Shown piece by piece: positions 39,978 through 50,483 of a DNA stretch of 64,000 nt. Within the stretch, counting starts at the first letter, position 1. Each line of letters opens with the position of its first letter. The notes under the pieces were generated by a model. The model did not search any database. It was not told the DNA's origin and saw nothing but the letters and a program-made list of their open reading frames with translations. The translations under genes and the position numbers were made by a program. This DNA is from Ophiosphaerella korrae (Eukaryota; Ascomycota; Dothideomycetes; Pleosporales; Phaeosphaeriaceae), in assembly GCA_028456385.1 (NCBI GenBank), contig JALNQF010000055.1, forward strand, positions 1 through 64,000, read 5' to 3'.

Positions 39978-42300
39978 GGCCAGACATCACCAATCGTGAG
40001 CCTAGTCACACTACTCCACCCCCCCTTGTCCTGTCCCACGCATGACGCACTTCCATGACCTTCAGCATATATGGTATGATGATATGCATGAGGTGGCACC
40101 CACTTTGAATACCGCTTAGATCACTGGTGGATATAAATTACGAAGCTCACGCTATGTGGCAAATCGTCGTCTGGAACAAGGACTGTACAGATCTACAAAG
40201 AGTCGGTGACCGTATACAAGGGTGAAACTTGTACTGAGCCGCCACGGAATAGGAATAGGATATAATGCTACAAGTAAGATGGTGAGCTCACATCTTGACA
40301 CTTTTGGAATTCCCCTATGCACGCACAGAATGTACATTGGCAAGACAGGTGGTGGTTTTACGCCCGTGCTTTTTGCCTTCTAAGCCCACTTATTTGAACG
40401 CGTACCAAACCTCCCATGTTTGACCTAAAGTACGGGAGAGCATGCCACGACCAAACAATATCCTTTTTGATGCTCCATTGAGCAAAGTAGGTAGCTGTTA
40501 TACAACTTCTTTGATAGCAGAGAATGAGTAGAGCTAGACTGAGGCTCGTTGGTGCCTAGAACTCGAGATAACACATATTATTCCATGCGTGAGATCATAA
40601 CATCGAACAGTATTCTTTGAGTGGCCTGCATCTCATCGGATCGGATAGAGCTAGGAATGCGCCAATCATCCGAAGGTGGTCTAGTATCCACCACTAACAC
40701 AATAGTTCAGCGCATGCTTCTTCCCACTCCAATGGCCTAAATCCCGCCTTGATCATCACCCCATGCAGAGCACCGGCCATGCACCATACCAACACACCAG
40801 CTTTATTTCCCAATCCAACGTGCTGACTCTCTTCTTGCGGTGCCAAGCTCGGATTATCTAACCGTCCACACTGCAACTTTGCTGTGCTGACATGCTGCGT
40901 TGCCAACACACAGTGTGCTGACTCTGCTGGATGGAGAAAGGCAAGGGTGCAAAGATGCGAGGATGCAAGGATGTGATGCATACACGAGGATAGCTAGGTA
41001 GGTAGGCACATGCGTTAGGGCTGGAACGCATTTCGACTTACAACGCGGGCACTTGGGCGCAGGCTGCGCTTGGGCGGTCACCGTAGCGCGAGGGCCAAAT
41101 GTGGTTGAGGAGGCCAGACTATCCAGGCAGTTGGCCTGATTTTGTGCAACAGAGAGGGGTTGGCGGCACAAGATTGGATAAAAGTCGAGAAAGGCCGATT
41201 GGGAGGTGAGGATAAAGTTTTGTATCCGTTGGTATTGTATTTGGCGAGTATGCATGGCGTTTTGGCATGCTGTATCGGGGTTTGCTTGCGGCAAGTGTAC
41301 CATACATACACCGTGCGCAATGTCAGCTCTAGGCCTCTGGCAGCCCCTCGTGATATGTTGTGTATACTTTGTGCAGGGAATTGAACGGCATGGCCAAAGA
41401 GATATGTGGGAACATGCAACATCGGTTTTCCTACTTTCTAGCTCGGTCGACACTACAGCGACAACCTACAACCTTGGAACCACTTGTCCCGGCGACACGG
41501 TGCGACGTCCGCCACGGAAGTCAAGTTGGCCCCCGACTATCATCTCGCTTGAGGGAGCACTCGAAGGATCAATACCCAGGCCAACACGAGTTTCGGGCAT
41601 GTAGTTCGATGACAAAGTATACTTAAGAATAAGTTTTGCGTTCGCCATTTATACACACGCGACTACACCAAAGTCTCACCATTCTATTCTATATCCATAA
41701 AGCTTTGCCTGCAAATACGACCCACATTATTAGCACATGGTGCGCCATCACAGTTGTATTGATTGGCGGATCTTTAAGCGCGGAGTTCCACGACAAGTGG
41801 ACCCATACTTCGTATCGTTCACAGGCATAATCTAAGGGGTTTTTTTTTTACAGTTATCCTGTCGGGCTACTTGTGATTGAATGCACGCAGACTGCGTCAG
41901 AAAAAGTCTTGACCCAACAAACAGCAAACTCGCTTTTCTGAGGTCGTGAATATTGGGCGATAAGGTAAAAAGTGGTATGACAAGATAATCGAAGTAGTCA
42001 GCTTAGATATTGAATTCAATGAGAGTATCCCACTCAATACTTCGTAAAGAAATCTTAGTTGTGGCCTCCAGATCATATCAATCAACATTGTAACGAAACG
42101 ACATACAATTGATCGCCGGGTCTTCTCAACAATTCCAGATTGATCCCAAATTTTGATGCCGCTTCAAGCTGTTCAAGGGCCAAACTCCAAACACCATGTA
42201 GCCAAACGCTTCAAATAAAGCTGCACTCGAAGCGCATTTAGGGGGGTATAGGAAGAAAGAAAGTGGTTGAGCGGCAAACCTCAGTCTCAGACCCCAGTTG
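39978..42300. other. Gene-free 2.3-kb stretch
   Basis: It lies between the phosducin-like gene (+) and the YAP-like gene (-), whose 3' ends face each other. Open frames here are short, overlap one another on both strands and show no motif or splice support. A GCTAGGTAGGTAGG repeat occurs near 40990. I see no RNA gene. Confidence 0.45.
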
Positions 42301-43350
42301 TCAGATGAGCTCGTCTCCACCACATCGTCTCGATTCTTCGATAGCCTGCCATATGGTGCTTTCTTCGAAGACGGGTCCATGGCCATCGCATTTCGCTGCT
42401 CCTTTCAGTCGCTCACATACATCAGCAATGTCGACAAGGCCTTGCTTGACCAGGGGATGTGACTGAAGGTAATCCCAGGCCTGGCCGGCGGGGATCTGTT
42501 TGCCATTAATCTTTTGGCGAGAATGGACATGGCTTTTGTCGGCGGCATTGACTACGCTGCCGTTGCTGAAAGACTGGATGTTATAATCATGGTCGTGGTC
42601 ATTTTCGTCAGGAAGATGGGCGCCTGGGGAAGGGTAGCTAACTGATGTTGGCCGAGATGAAATTGGTGACTGTCCTGTTGTAGCACGCAGAATCTCATTT
42701 TCGGTGCGAGCGCGCTGCAAGGCAAGTTTTAGTCGTTCATTGTCGGACTGAAGAGAGTGTGTGCTAGATTCAAGTGCAGAGAGCTTCGTCTCGAGATCCT
42801 TGACATGGCGCTCCTTGCGCTCGCGAAAAGCACGCTGGCTAGGCTCGGATCAGCATGGGATGCAGTGAAAAGCAGCACAGAACAAGGGGCTGGCCATACG
42901 CTGCGCGATTCTGTGCTTTCCGTCTGCTTTGAGCCGGTGTCAGACTCTCCTTCTCTTCACTGCTGCTACGGGTCATGGCCTGTCCATCCTCAACCTCACC
43001 GCCAATACCCGAATCTATGCTACCAACAGGCATGGGTGTGAGTGCTGCTGAAGCGTCGGGGGAGCCCTGTTGTGGGGTGGGCAAGCCGTGAAAGGCGAAG
43101 GCATCATAAGGAGCTGGGAAGATGGATGGGTCGAGCGCCTCCTATGTCCATTTCGCATTAGTCAGGGTCCAGCCTGAATTCAACAGTGCGGGGCTGACTC
43201 AACCACTCTTCACCACAACGAAATATGATGAAACCCAACACTTACCACGCTTCGGATCGTGTCAGTGTCGCCTGCATGTGCAAATCCATTCGATACGCCC
43301 ATGAAATGGCGATAGGGCTGTTGCGGTGATCCAAAATATGTATAGTCCAT
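42301..43350 (-). CDS. YAP/AP-1-like bZIP transcription factor
   Basis: Exons 43350-43246, 43141-42900 and 42838-42301 (introns 104 and 61 bp) give 294 residues. The basic region RRKAQNRAAQRAFRERKERH has the fungal AP-1 signature Q-N-R-A-A-Q-R-x-F-R and is split by intron 2 after RAA. The zipper follows (VKDLETKLSALESSTHSLQS, then NERLKLALQRARTENEILRA). The C-terminus holds a conserved block, IPAGQAWDYLQSHPLVKQGL then VDIADVCERLKGAAKCDGHG and a final AIEESRRCGG, similar from memory to RsmA/Yap3-type factors. It lacks the long cysteine-rich domains of Yap1, with only single cysteines in that block, so direct redox control like Yap1 is less likely. It is probably a nuclear stress or secondary-metabolism regulator. 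Confidence 0.85.
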
Positions 43351-46313
43351 GGCGCCTGGGGTGAAACAACAGGCCGAGGGTGCTGATGCTAGGTATTGCG
43401 TCGTGTCCGTTTTTAACTGCGATGACAGTCGTATGCCCTGGCAAGTCTTGAAGCTGGAAAAGCCTAGGAAGAACCTCGATGATAACAATCACCGAGGATC
43501 TAGGCCTTTATTATGAGAGAGTCCAGCTTCGAGGCGTGCACGTCCACTCTCCCGCTACTTTGGACCCAGCCCACCATGCAGCCGGTGGCGCATCTCTATC
43601 CTAGACCCCAGCAAACGGCTTGAGGCCAGCGGCGGCTGCTTAGTAGGTGGCTGCTTCGTCTGCCTGCACGGCAGGACGGCTGTTGATGGAACTGCCTGCA
43701 TACTCATGCCGTCTCCTGCCACCGCCCGTTGCCTTGTCAAGACCCATTTTTCCTTGGCTGTTCTAGGATAGCATCACGAACGGTTCATCAATGAGTATGC
43801 CTGAACCAGATCTTGAAGCTAATGGCTTAATCCTTCGTGGCTCTATTTATTCGCTCCCAGCTCCCAGCTAGAGCTGTTGCTGACGACAGCTTCATCCCTG
43901 CTCATCGGCCCGCCTTGCGTAGCGTGTGCAAGATTTGATTTAAGCCTCCCCATACGCAACCATACAGCACTACGTATGCTGGCTGCGGAACCATCCCGTC
44001 TCCTACATGCTCATTGGCCCGGACTAAGTTGCGACGCTCTGTAGCCTATCGGAAAAAGCGGCCTGCATCCTAGCACTCATATTTTGCCATAGGTATATTC
44101 ATTCAAACTGCGCATAGTTTTCAGAAACGATTCCAATCATCGGCAACCTACAACCGGTACGACCATGCTTAAGATCGCTACTTTAATAGCATTAGTATTT
44201 CACTCAGGATTCCCGTGGACAGCGTGGAGCTGAACGTGGTTGCTATCCAAGGACAATGGGCGTAGTCAGCACTAACTTGTGGTGGTCTGGTATATTTCCT
44301 ATACCAATCATCCACGCCCAACACAAAGCTCATACTGTGGTACAGCTTTCATATCATCCTGTAATTTACAGCCTGGCATGTTAAATACAGGGTTAAGAAT
44401 CCAAGCGACTAACATGGGGGCCGAGGCACTATCCTCCAATCTTCATCCCTCGCTTGGTGTGAGTGGACAGCGGATCCTGGCAATGTTATAAGCTAGTAAG
44501 GTGGGAGCTTTGTGCTATGCACACATATCAGTAGACACCCCACGCTATCAAAGGTCGTTGGGCTAGGTTTGCGTGGAGCAGCCCGAATAGCCTAAACCGT
44601 GCCTAGGCTGACCATCCACTTACATGGATTAACTGCACCCAGTGTTGGGTGGACAAGCAGTTATTGCAGAATTCGAAAATGCGTTTTACGACTTACTACC
44701 TGCAGACTATGCCACATCTGGTTCTTGATAAAAAAATCTCTTTTTCAGCCAGTAACAGGGCCTTGTCGTGTGTGTAGGTACGTTCTTCACGGTCAGCTAC
44801 TTGGCAGGGTCCAGCCCTAAGGAATAGTTGGGGAACCATTACGCATTCAGAAATGCGGTAGTAAGCCACCCCATCCAAACAATCCCATACCTCGCAACTG
44901 ACAACACGACAAGGTATCATTCAGTTGTTCAAAGCTTGAATCCTCCCTAGTCATCACATGATTTTGTTCTGAAGACGACCAGGGCCTACCAATAACCCCT
45001 AGCTTCGCGGTATCTTCTACTGAAAGACCTAAGCATAGAACTCAAGTACCGGTACATGATATTTATACACGGCACTGCCCTATGAAAGCGACCATCATAA
45101 GTTCACAATAAGCAAGGATTATGCCAGGTCTCAGAGCCACATGGTCTTCGAATGTTCCCTGGGACAGTTTTCGGTTCTGTGCATGTTCGGCAGCAAGTAC
45201 CCTGTATGCAATCAGATGAGTAAGAAATGTATCCACCTTGGCTCCGAGCGGAGATGCATCCCACCCCGCATGCGAACCCATTGAGGGAAAATTGAGCAAG
45301 TTCAGAGACGCTTACGCAACCAAGTATCTTGACGGCAATAAGACCAGATCTGTAGCAAATATCGCCAGAACCGGGCCTGACACATGTTCTATAGGCTCCT
45401 GTTTGCCTTTGAAGAGTCACTCAACTGAACATATCATCCGGCTCAACTTGTCGTGAAGTGGCGTTCGCGGATTAAGCTTCGAGACTAGAAATGCAGTTAG
45501 CAGCCACTCTTACATGTATGCGCGCTGACAAAAAACACACAGCTGGTTTTGATTACATGGAAATAACTCTCTTTCAATCATATCTCTATTTTTATTTGAA
45601 TAGTTGTGTCTAAGGCCAGTAATTACTTTAGTTATCTTCTTTACCGAAGACAAATGGCATCACCCGTTATGCAGTCCAGTCATCTAGCCGAGGTGCAAGG
45701 AATGAATTTGCTCATATGTGGATATCTAGGACAGCCTAATCATTTATTCGGCTACCGATCAAGTGCGGATATTCATCTTAACATCGGCAGCACATCGATT
45801 CCTTGATCGGTGTAATCCTAGGCTGTTGGCCTTTAAGATATGCATTAGACACTAAAATGCTTCTAGAACACTAGGCTGTCTAGTTCGTGTAGTAGCCACA
45901 TGAATTTCTAACCCAGAGGATCTTCTTTGGATTGGCTAGATGATGACAAGTCCACAAACCACACTACATTTGTCATACCATTTCCCCCAAGGGGATTACC
46001 GAACCTATATCGTATGATGATTGATACCCGCTTTTATGCAACCTTGTCGTTCCAAACCTTGTCGCTCCTTCATCCTTTGGCGTTGTTTGTGCCGAAGACC
46101 AGGTAAGCAACGCAGCTGTGCACGGTAAATAGCTTAATGAGGTATCCTCATCGGATTTCATGAACCTAGTGTGGTAAGCAGCCTGCATCTCGGTTACGCT
46201 ACGTTGATCTCGGAGTAACCTTGTTTGGTATATATTTTGGCCAGGGGGTTGTTGGCCGAGCTACTTCAACTAACGTGCTGCATCCGGTCTGAGTCTCCCA
46301 TAACTGACCGTAG
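43351..46313. other. Gene-poor 3-kb stretch
   Basis: The first kilobase is the probable promoter of the YAP-like gene. Beyond it the sequence is rather AT-rich with only short frames. One minus-strand frame at 45063-45281 (MGSHAGWDASPLGAKVD start, 72 residues) has an ATG but no motif or splice support and is not called. Confidence 0.4.
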
Positions 46314-46844
46314 GACGGAGGGCCAATACTAGAGGTCCATCATCAAGGTGCTCTTCTGTCAAGTTGCTTTTTCTGGTATACGTTAAAACGGTACCAACAA
46401 TAAGGGCCAAAGCAAACGGGGCCGCATCTCCGCGTCCTCGGAGGAACGCGATGAGGAGTACCAGAGTGGGGGTCCACTGGTCTTATATCGCCACAAGACA
46501 CAGTAGCAAACAACGTAAATTACCTAGACTGCTATATCGACGCTGAAGAATATCCCGAAGAACATTCTACCTCCATCTAGACCCGATTCACCATAGAAAG
46601 GAAGGATGAAGGAAGATTGTGCCAAGTCGCATACGTACTTGCGGATCTTTTTCAAAACTCGCTTGACCATGTGCGCACTATGGAATACCAAGGTACATTG
46701 GAGGAATTACTTCAGCAAGGCCAAGTGGCATCGGAAATACATGCGGTCCAATTGCCAGCTTCGGATGGGACGCGCTGTCATGCATGCCTTGGCGAATCAT
46801 ATGCGATCACAATAGTTAATTTGGAGACTCCGGAAGAAGCTTGA
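46314..46844 (+). pseudogene. Relic of an unknown coding sequence with three in-frame stops
   Basis: One plus-strand frame of 177 codons has just three internal stops: TAA at 46401, TGA at 46452 and TAG at 46578. The rest reads like protein, for example TVANNVNYLDCYIDAEEYPE, then after the TAG KDEGRLCQVAYVLADLFQNS and YQGTLEELLQQGQVASEIHA, ending NLETPEEA and a true stop. Each stop is one C-to-T step from CAA, CGA or CAG, as repeat-induced point mutation or CpG decay would give. I do not recognise the family and there is no start codon. A chance open frame of the last 88 codons cannot be fully excluded. Confidence 0.4.
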
Positions 46845-47138
46845 TCTCTTTGTAGCTCATGTGTAGCTACTGAGATTGCCTCAGAACAGTCAATAATAAT
46901 TGTTTTGCTTGATTCCACGGCCGAGCTAATCGTGAGCTTATTCTGCTAAGTGTAACGAGAACTATTTAGGGGCATGTATCATAGATAGTGTAAGGGCCCT
47001 CGCCAAGAGAGCAATTTAATTTAACTTGGTCACAGTGACGAGCTCTTGATATTTCAAGTTGAGTTTACAATTTTGAATACCAATTACTTTGGATACAATT
47101 AGAAGTGCTCATTTGTTCCCATCTTGATACAACTCCTT

Positions 47139-48605
47139 TCACTCCTCTGCCTTTGCCTCCGCCACTGCTTCTTTGATTTTAACTCCACTTCGGTCGCTTT
47201 CCTTCCCCACATCCATAAAAGGCACTCCACCCCCAACCTCCCTATTAATCATAGCAACCTTGCCTTTGACCAGCTGCATCAACATATAATTCATGCTACA
47301 CCTCAACCCTAACTCCTCGCCTCTCTGAACAATCCATCCATTGATATACTCGATTTCTGTCAGCCTGCCTAAGCGTGCATCAGCCAGCATACTGCTTATG
47401 TTGTCTTTCGTCTTGTTCGCTATGCTCACAACAAGGGTTTCGAGGCGGCCTGGGTCGAAACGCGTCTCGACGTTAGGGATGTACTGGAGCTCTGGGAGGG
47501 AACGTATCACAAGGCTAATCTCGGCGAGAAGGAGCCGTATGGTTCGGGTCAGCGCGTAGTTGTAAAGTAAAGCTCCGTTGCGGGCATCCAGGAGGACGGT
47601 GAGTGGGTTCACGATGCAGTTTACCGTCAGCTTCTCAAGCTGCATTTGTAAGAGATCAGGGGGCGAAAAGGACGCTGCACCGAGGACAGGTGTGCGCAGT
47701 AGGGTACGGAGGAGGTAACGCTCATACGGGGTCCAGTGGAATTTTGTGGTTGATGGAGGCGGATATTCAGGGTTCAATTGATCGCGTTGGATCGCTTGAC
47801 TGGAAGGAATCGGGCCAGCGTTCTTGGTTGGAGTGAATTTCAACGTCGGTTCGTAAGGAGAGTCCGGATTACGGTATCGCTCCTGAGGCAAAATGCCTAA
47901 CAAGATGGTCCCAAAGCCGGCATGGGTAGTGGCAAAGGCTGCACTTGAAGCATTATTCAGACCGTGGGAGTTGATGCCGAGCATATAGTGAGGTCGCGTG
48001 GTAGGGTCTGGGAATATCTCTCTGCTCACTTCTTCGGCAGTTCCCATGCCATTCTGTAAAAATAGGATGACAGAGTCTTTGTCTAGCCGATGCTTAACAG
48101 AAGAAAGTCCCTGCAAGACGTAAGGAGCTTTGGAGCATATGATAAGGGATCTAATGGGCTCAGTTGATTCCCCACTTAGTGCCTTCTGCGGTGTATCTTC
48201 AGAGCCGGACGTGCCCTCAATTGGAACCGTGCGTGCGGCATTAAGTCCCACCTCTTTCCCGTGGTACCGACTTCGTGGTATAGCAATCTCAGCATCATAG
48301 CCGTCGCGAATTTCACTAGCTCCATCGGTGAGCAGCGTCAATCTTTGTTGTGAGTCTTGCCACTCTTTCAATTTGTCCCATCTTGAAAAGATCAATGTTA
48401 CCGGGGGTGGGTTTTGTATCCCCCGCAATGCATGTGCAATGAAGCTTCCGACATTGCCAACACCCATGATATGTATTCGACGATCAAGAACTGGCTGGGC
48501 GCGGTAGAAGTCGGCCGTGTTGCGTGCTGGATTCGCGCGTATCGTTCCATCTATCATGTCGTTACTGTTTCTTGTGAGCTGTATTCTGAGGGAGGTCTTG
48601 TACAT
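47139..48605 (-). CDS. Ketopantoate reductase-family (ApbA/PanE) protein
   Basis: One exon, 488 residues, from the first ATG in the frame (MYKTSLRIQL); a GTG two codons earlier was ignored. The Rossmann motif is RRIHIMGVGNVGSFIAHALR at about 43-62. LIICSKAPYVLQGLSSVKHR and ILFLQNGMGTAEEV follow, as in 2-dehydropantoate 2-reductases. The helical C-terminal domain starts LLQMQLEKLTVNCIVNPLTV and includes the conserved Lys-x3-Asn pattern. The N-terminal 40 residues are basic and could be a mitochondrial presequence. The protein is longer than bacterial PanE (about 300) owing to inserts between the lobes, as in other fungal homologues. It should use NADPH to reduce a 2-oxo acid, probably ketopantoate for coenzyme A synthesis. 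Confidence 0.88.
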   Translation of the reverse strand: MYKTSLRIQLTRNSNDMIDGTIRANPARNTADFYRAQPVLDRRIHIMGVGNVGSFIAHALRGIQNPPPVTLIFSRWDKLKEWQDSQQRLTLLTDGASEIRDGYDAEIAIPRSRYHGKEVGLNAARTVPIEGTSGSEDTPQKALSGESTEPIRSLIICSKAPYVLQGLSSVKHRLDKDSVILFLQNGMGTAEEVSREIFPDPTTRPHYMLGINSHGLNNASSAAFATTHAGFGTILLGILPQERYRNPDSPYEPTLKFTPTKNAGPIPSSQAIQRDQLNPEYPPPSTTKFHWTPYERYLLRTLLRTPVLGAASFSPPDLLQMQLEKLTVNCIVNPLTVLLDARNGALLYNYALTRTIRLLLAEISLVIRSLPELQYIPNVETRFDPGRLETLVVSIANKTKDNISSMLADARLGRLTEIEYINGWIVQRGEELGLRCSMNYMLMQLVKGKVAMINREVGGGVPFMDVGKESDRSGVKIKEAVAEAKAEE

Positions 48606-49052
48606 GCGCACATGTTCTCTGTATCATCTTTTGTCTGTGAACTATCTGCAGCCCTCCAGCTCATCATGAAGCTTCTTCTCTGAAAGCAAGCCACCCGGCT
48701 CGCCCAATTACTACCCAAGCTGCATCGTATATGTGTGTAGGGTATCCGAGGCCGAAGCCTGAATATGTGATGTGAGTGTGAAAGGAAAGACAGCTTGGCT
48801 TAGGAATGAATCACATGCAGGTGATGTTCGACTGCGCGCAAGATACCCTAGTTCTAGCAACTATTTATTTGATTTGGGGGCTGTTACACGCGAATGTCGG
48901 CATGCGGGAAAACGCTCGGTCCGCAACTTTTTGTTGCTCTACATCCTCCATCCACCATCCACACATCCACATCACCCACAATCTCGATACCCCTAAATTG
49001 ATCATTTAGAGTCGCATACAGCAGAACTAGTCAATCCTATCTCGCCGTGTTC
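48606..49052. other. Divergent promoter region
   Basis: About 450 bases shared by the ketopantoate reductase-like gene (-) and the Lrp1 gene (+). A CATCCACCATCCACACATCC pyrimidine-rich stretch lies 80-100 bases before the Lrp1 start. No coding signal. Confidence 0.4.
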
Positions 49053-50000
49053 ATGGACCCCCAAGATGACTTCCCAGATCTGGTAGAAGACCTTGAAGTC
49101 AACATTGACGAGCTCTCCGACATCCTCTCACCACTCTTAACCACACAACTCTCAACAACCGCATCTACGCTACCGCTCCTCGAAAAGTCAAAACTATATG
49201 TCCTCGCCGCGTACTCGATCGAATCGCTATTGTACTCGACTCTGCAGGCTTCAGGCGTGAATGCCAAAGACCATGCCATATTCAAAGAACTAGCGCGGTT
49301 GAAAGGATACTTTGCCAAGATAAAGGATGTAGAGCAAAGGGCACAAGCACCTGCTGTCCCGAAAGCCAAGCTAGACGTTGGTGCAGCAGCGCGATTCATA
49401 AAACACGGTTTAGCCGGCAACGACAAGTACGACCTTGAACGAGCTGAGCGCATGGCCAAAGAGCGTGCGAGAGCGCATCTGAAAGCGCAAAAGCTCAACA
49501 AGAAATTTGACGACAACGGCGAGGAAAAGACCGGGAGTATGACACCGAAGAAGAGGGGTATCGAGGAGGAAGCGCCCAAAGAGACAGAGGATGACCATGT
49601 GCTTGGGGGCCTCGAAGAGCCAGAAGCAGAGCCAGAAGCAGAGCCGGCGACAAAGAAACCGCGTCTCGCAGAAGCGCAGGCCATGGACCTCGACTCCGCA
49701 CCCCCAGACACCACCAGTCGCAAAAAGGGAAAGAAACAGCGAAACAAGAAGAAAACAAATTCTACAACGCCGTCAGAAGCTGATGCCGAGGAAGTAACAC
49801 AATCCACACAAGACGAACCGCCGAGAACCAAACGCAAACAGCGAAACAAGAAGGGTAAAGCAGCCGCTGGTGAGTCTGGTCAAAACATATCCCTGCCTAC
49901 GCACACGTCCAAGACGCGTAGCGAGTCTAAGGTGCAAGTCGATGAGGGGTCACCAAATAAGTCGAAGAAAGGAAGGGGACGGCCGAAGAAGGCGAAGTGA
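49053..50000 (+). CDS. LRP1: Exosome cofactor Lrp1/Rrp47 (C1D family)
   Basis: One exon, 315 residues, ATG at 49053. Residues about 8-100 form the Sas10/C1D domain: LVEDLEVNIDELSDILSPLL, KSKLYVLAAYSIESLLYSTL and AIFKELARLKGYFAKIKDVE, then LDVGAAARFIKHGLAGNDKY. The long C-terminus is highly charged with basic clusters (KKGKKQRNKKK, RTKRKQRNKKGK) and ends KSKKGRGRPKKAK, an AT-hook-like and nuclear-targeting end. The protein binds Rrp6 and structured RNA and helps the nuclear exosome process rRNA and snoRNA precursors. EPEAEPEAEPA is a small internal repeat. It converges on SEC2. Confidence 0.92.
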   Translation: MDPQDDFPDLVEDLEVNIDELSDILSPLLTTQLSTTASTLPLLEKSKLYVLAAYSIESLLYSTLQASGVNAKDHAIFKELARLKGYFAKIKDVEQRAQAPAVPKAKLDVGAAARFIKHGLAGNDKYDLERAERMAKERARAHLKAQKLNKKFDDNGEEKTGSMTPKKRGIEEEAPKETEDDHVLGGLEEPEAEPEAEPATKKPRLAEAQAMDLDSAPPDTTSRKKGKKQRNKKKTNSTTPSEADAEEVTQSTQDEPPRTKRKQRNKKGKAAAGESGQNISLPTHTSKTRSESKVQVDEGSPNKSKKGRGRPKKAK

Positions 50001-50483
50001 GCGTGTGAGGATGAAATACATGAGAATTTCTGGATTTGGATGATGGCCATGTACGATAGATGTATAGACAGGTCGGATTGCGGAGGCACGGCAAGAGGCC
50101 TGATCGATATATCCCAGGACACATTGAACTATGAGAAAGTACCATATTTCATCTCAAGGCCACTACGCCCAAGCCTTCACGTGCAGAAAAAACATAGCTT
50201 TACAGTCAAGGGATGTTATCTGGATGAATTACACCAACTTCCCATCCCCTTACCCTATCCTTTATAATCATATCCTACTGTACATTAACCTATCGCTCAA
50301 CGCCAAGCTACATCTCGCTCAAGCCCAACACCTGGTATTTGTAACACGCCAACCAGTCAGGCTAAACTAATCAATGTACCCTTTTGAACGCCACGTAAAT
50401 AATGCTGGGATAGTGGAAGATAATGAAATAATATGTTCAACACCTCCCTTCATCTCATGGGTTTGATTCAGCATGCAGCACCA
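50001..50483. other. Convergent 3' region, Lrp1 and Sec2
   Basis: Both genes end here, so it should hold two 3' UTRs. The only open frames are short and without motif. Confidence 0.4.

Noticed and set aside
45063..45281. 72-codon minus-strand frame with ATG
   Set aside because: It reads somewhat like protein but is isolated, without introns, motif or neighbours that support it. Chance is not excluded.
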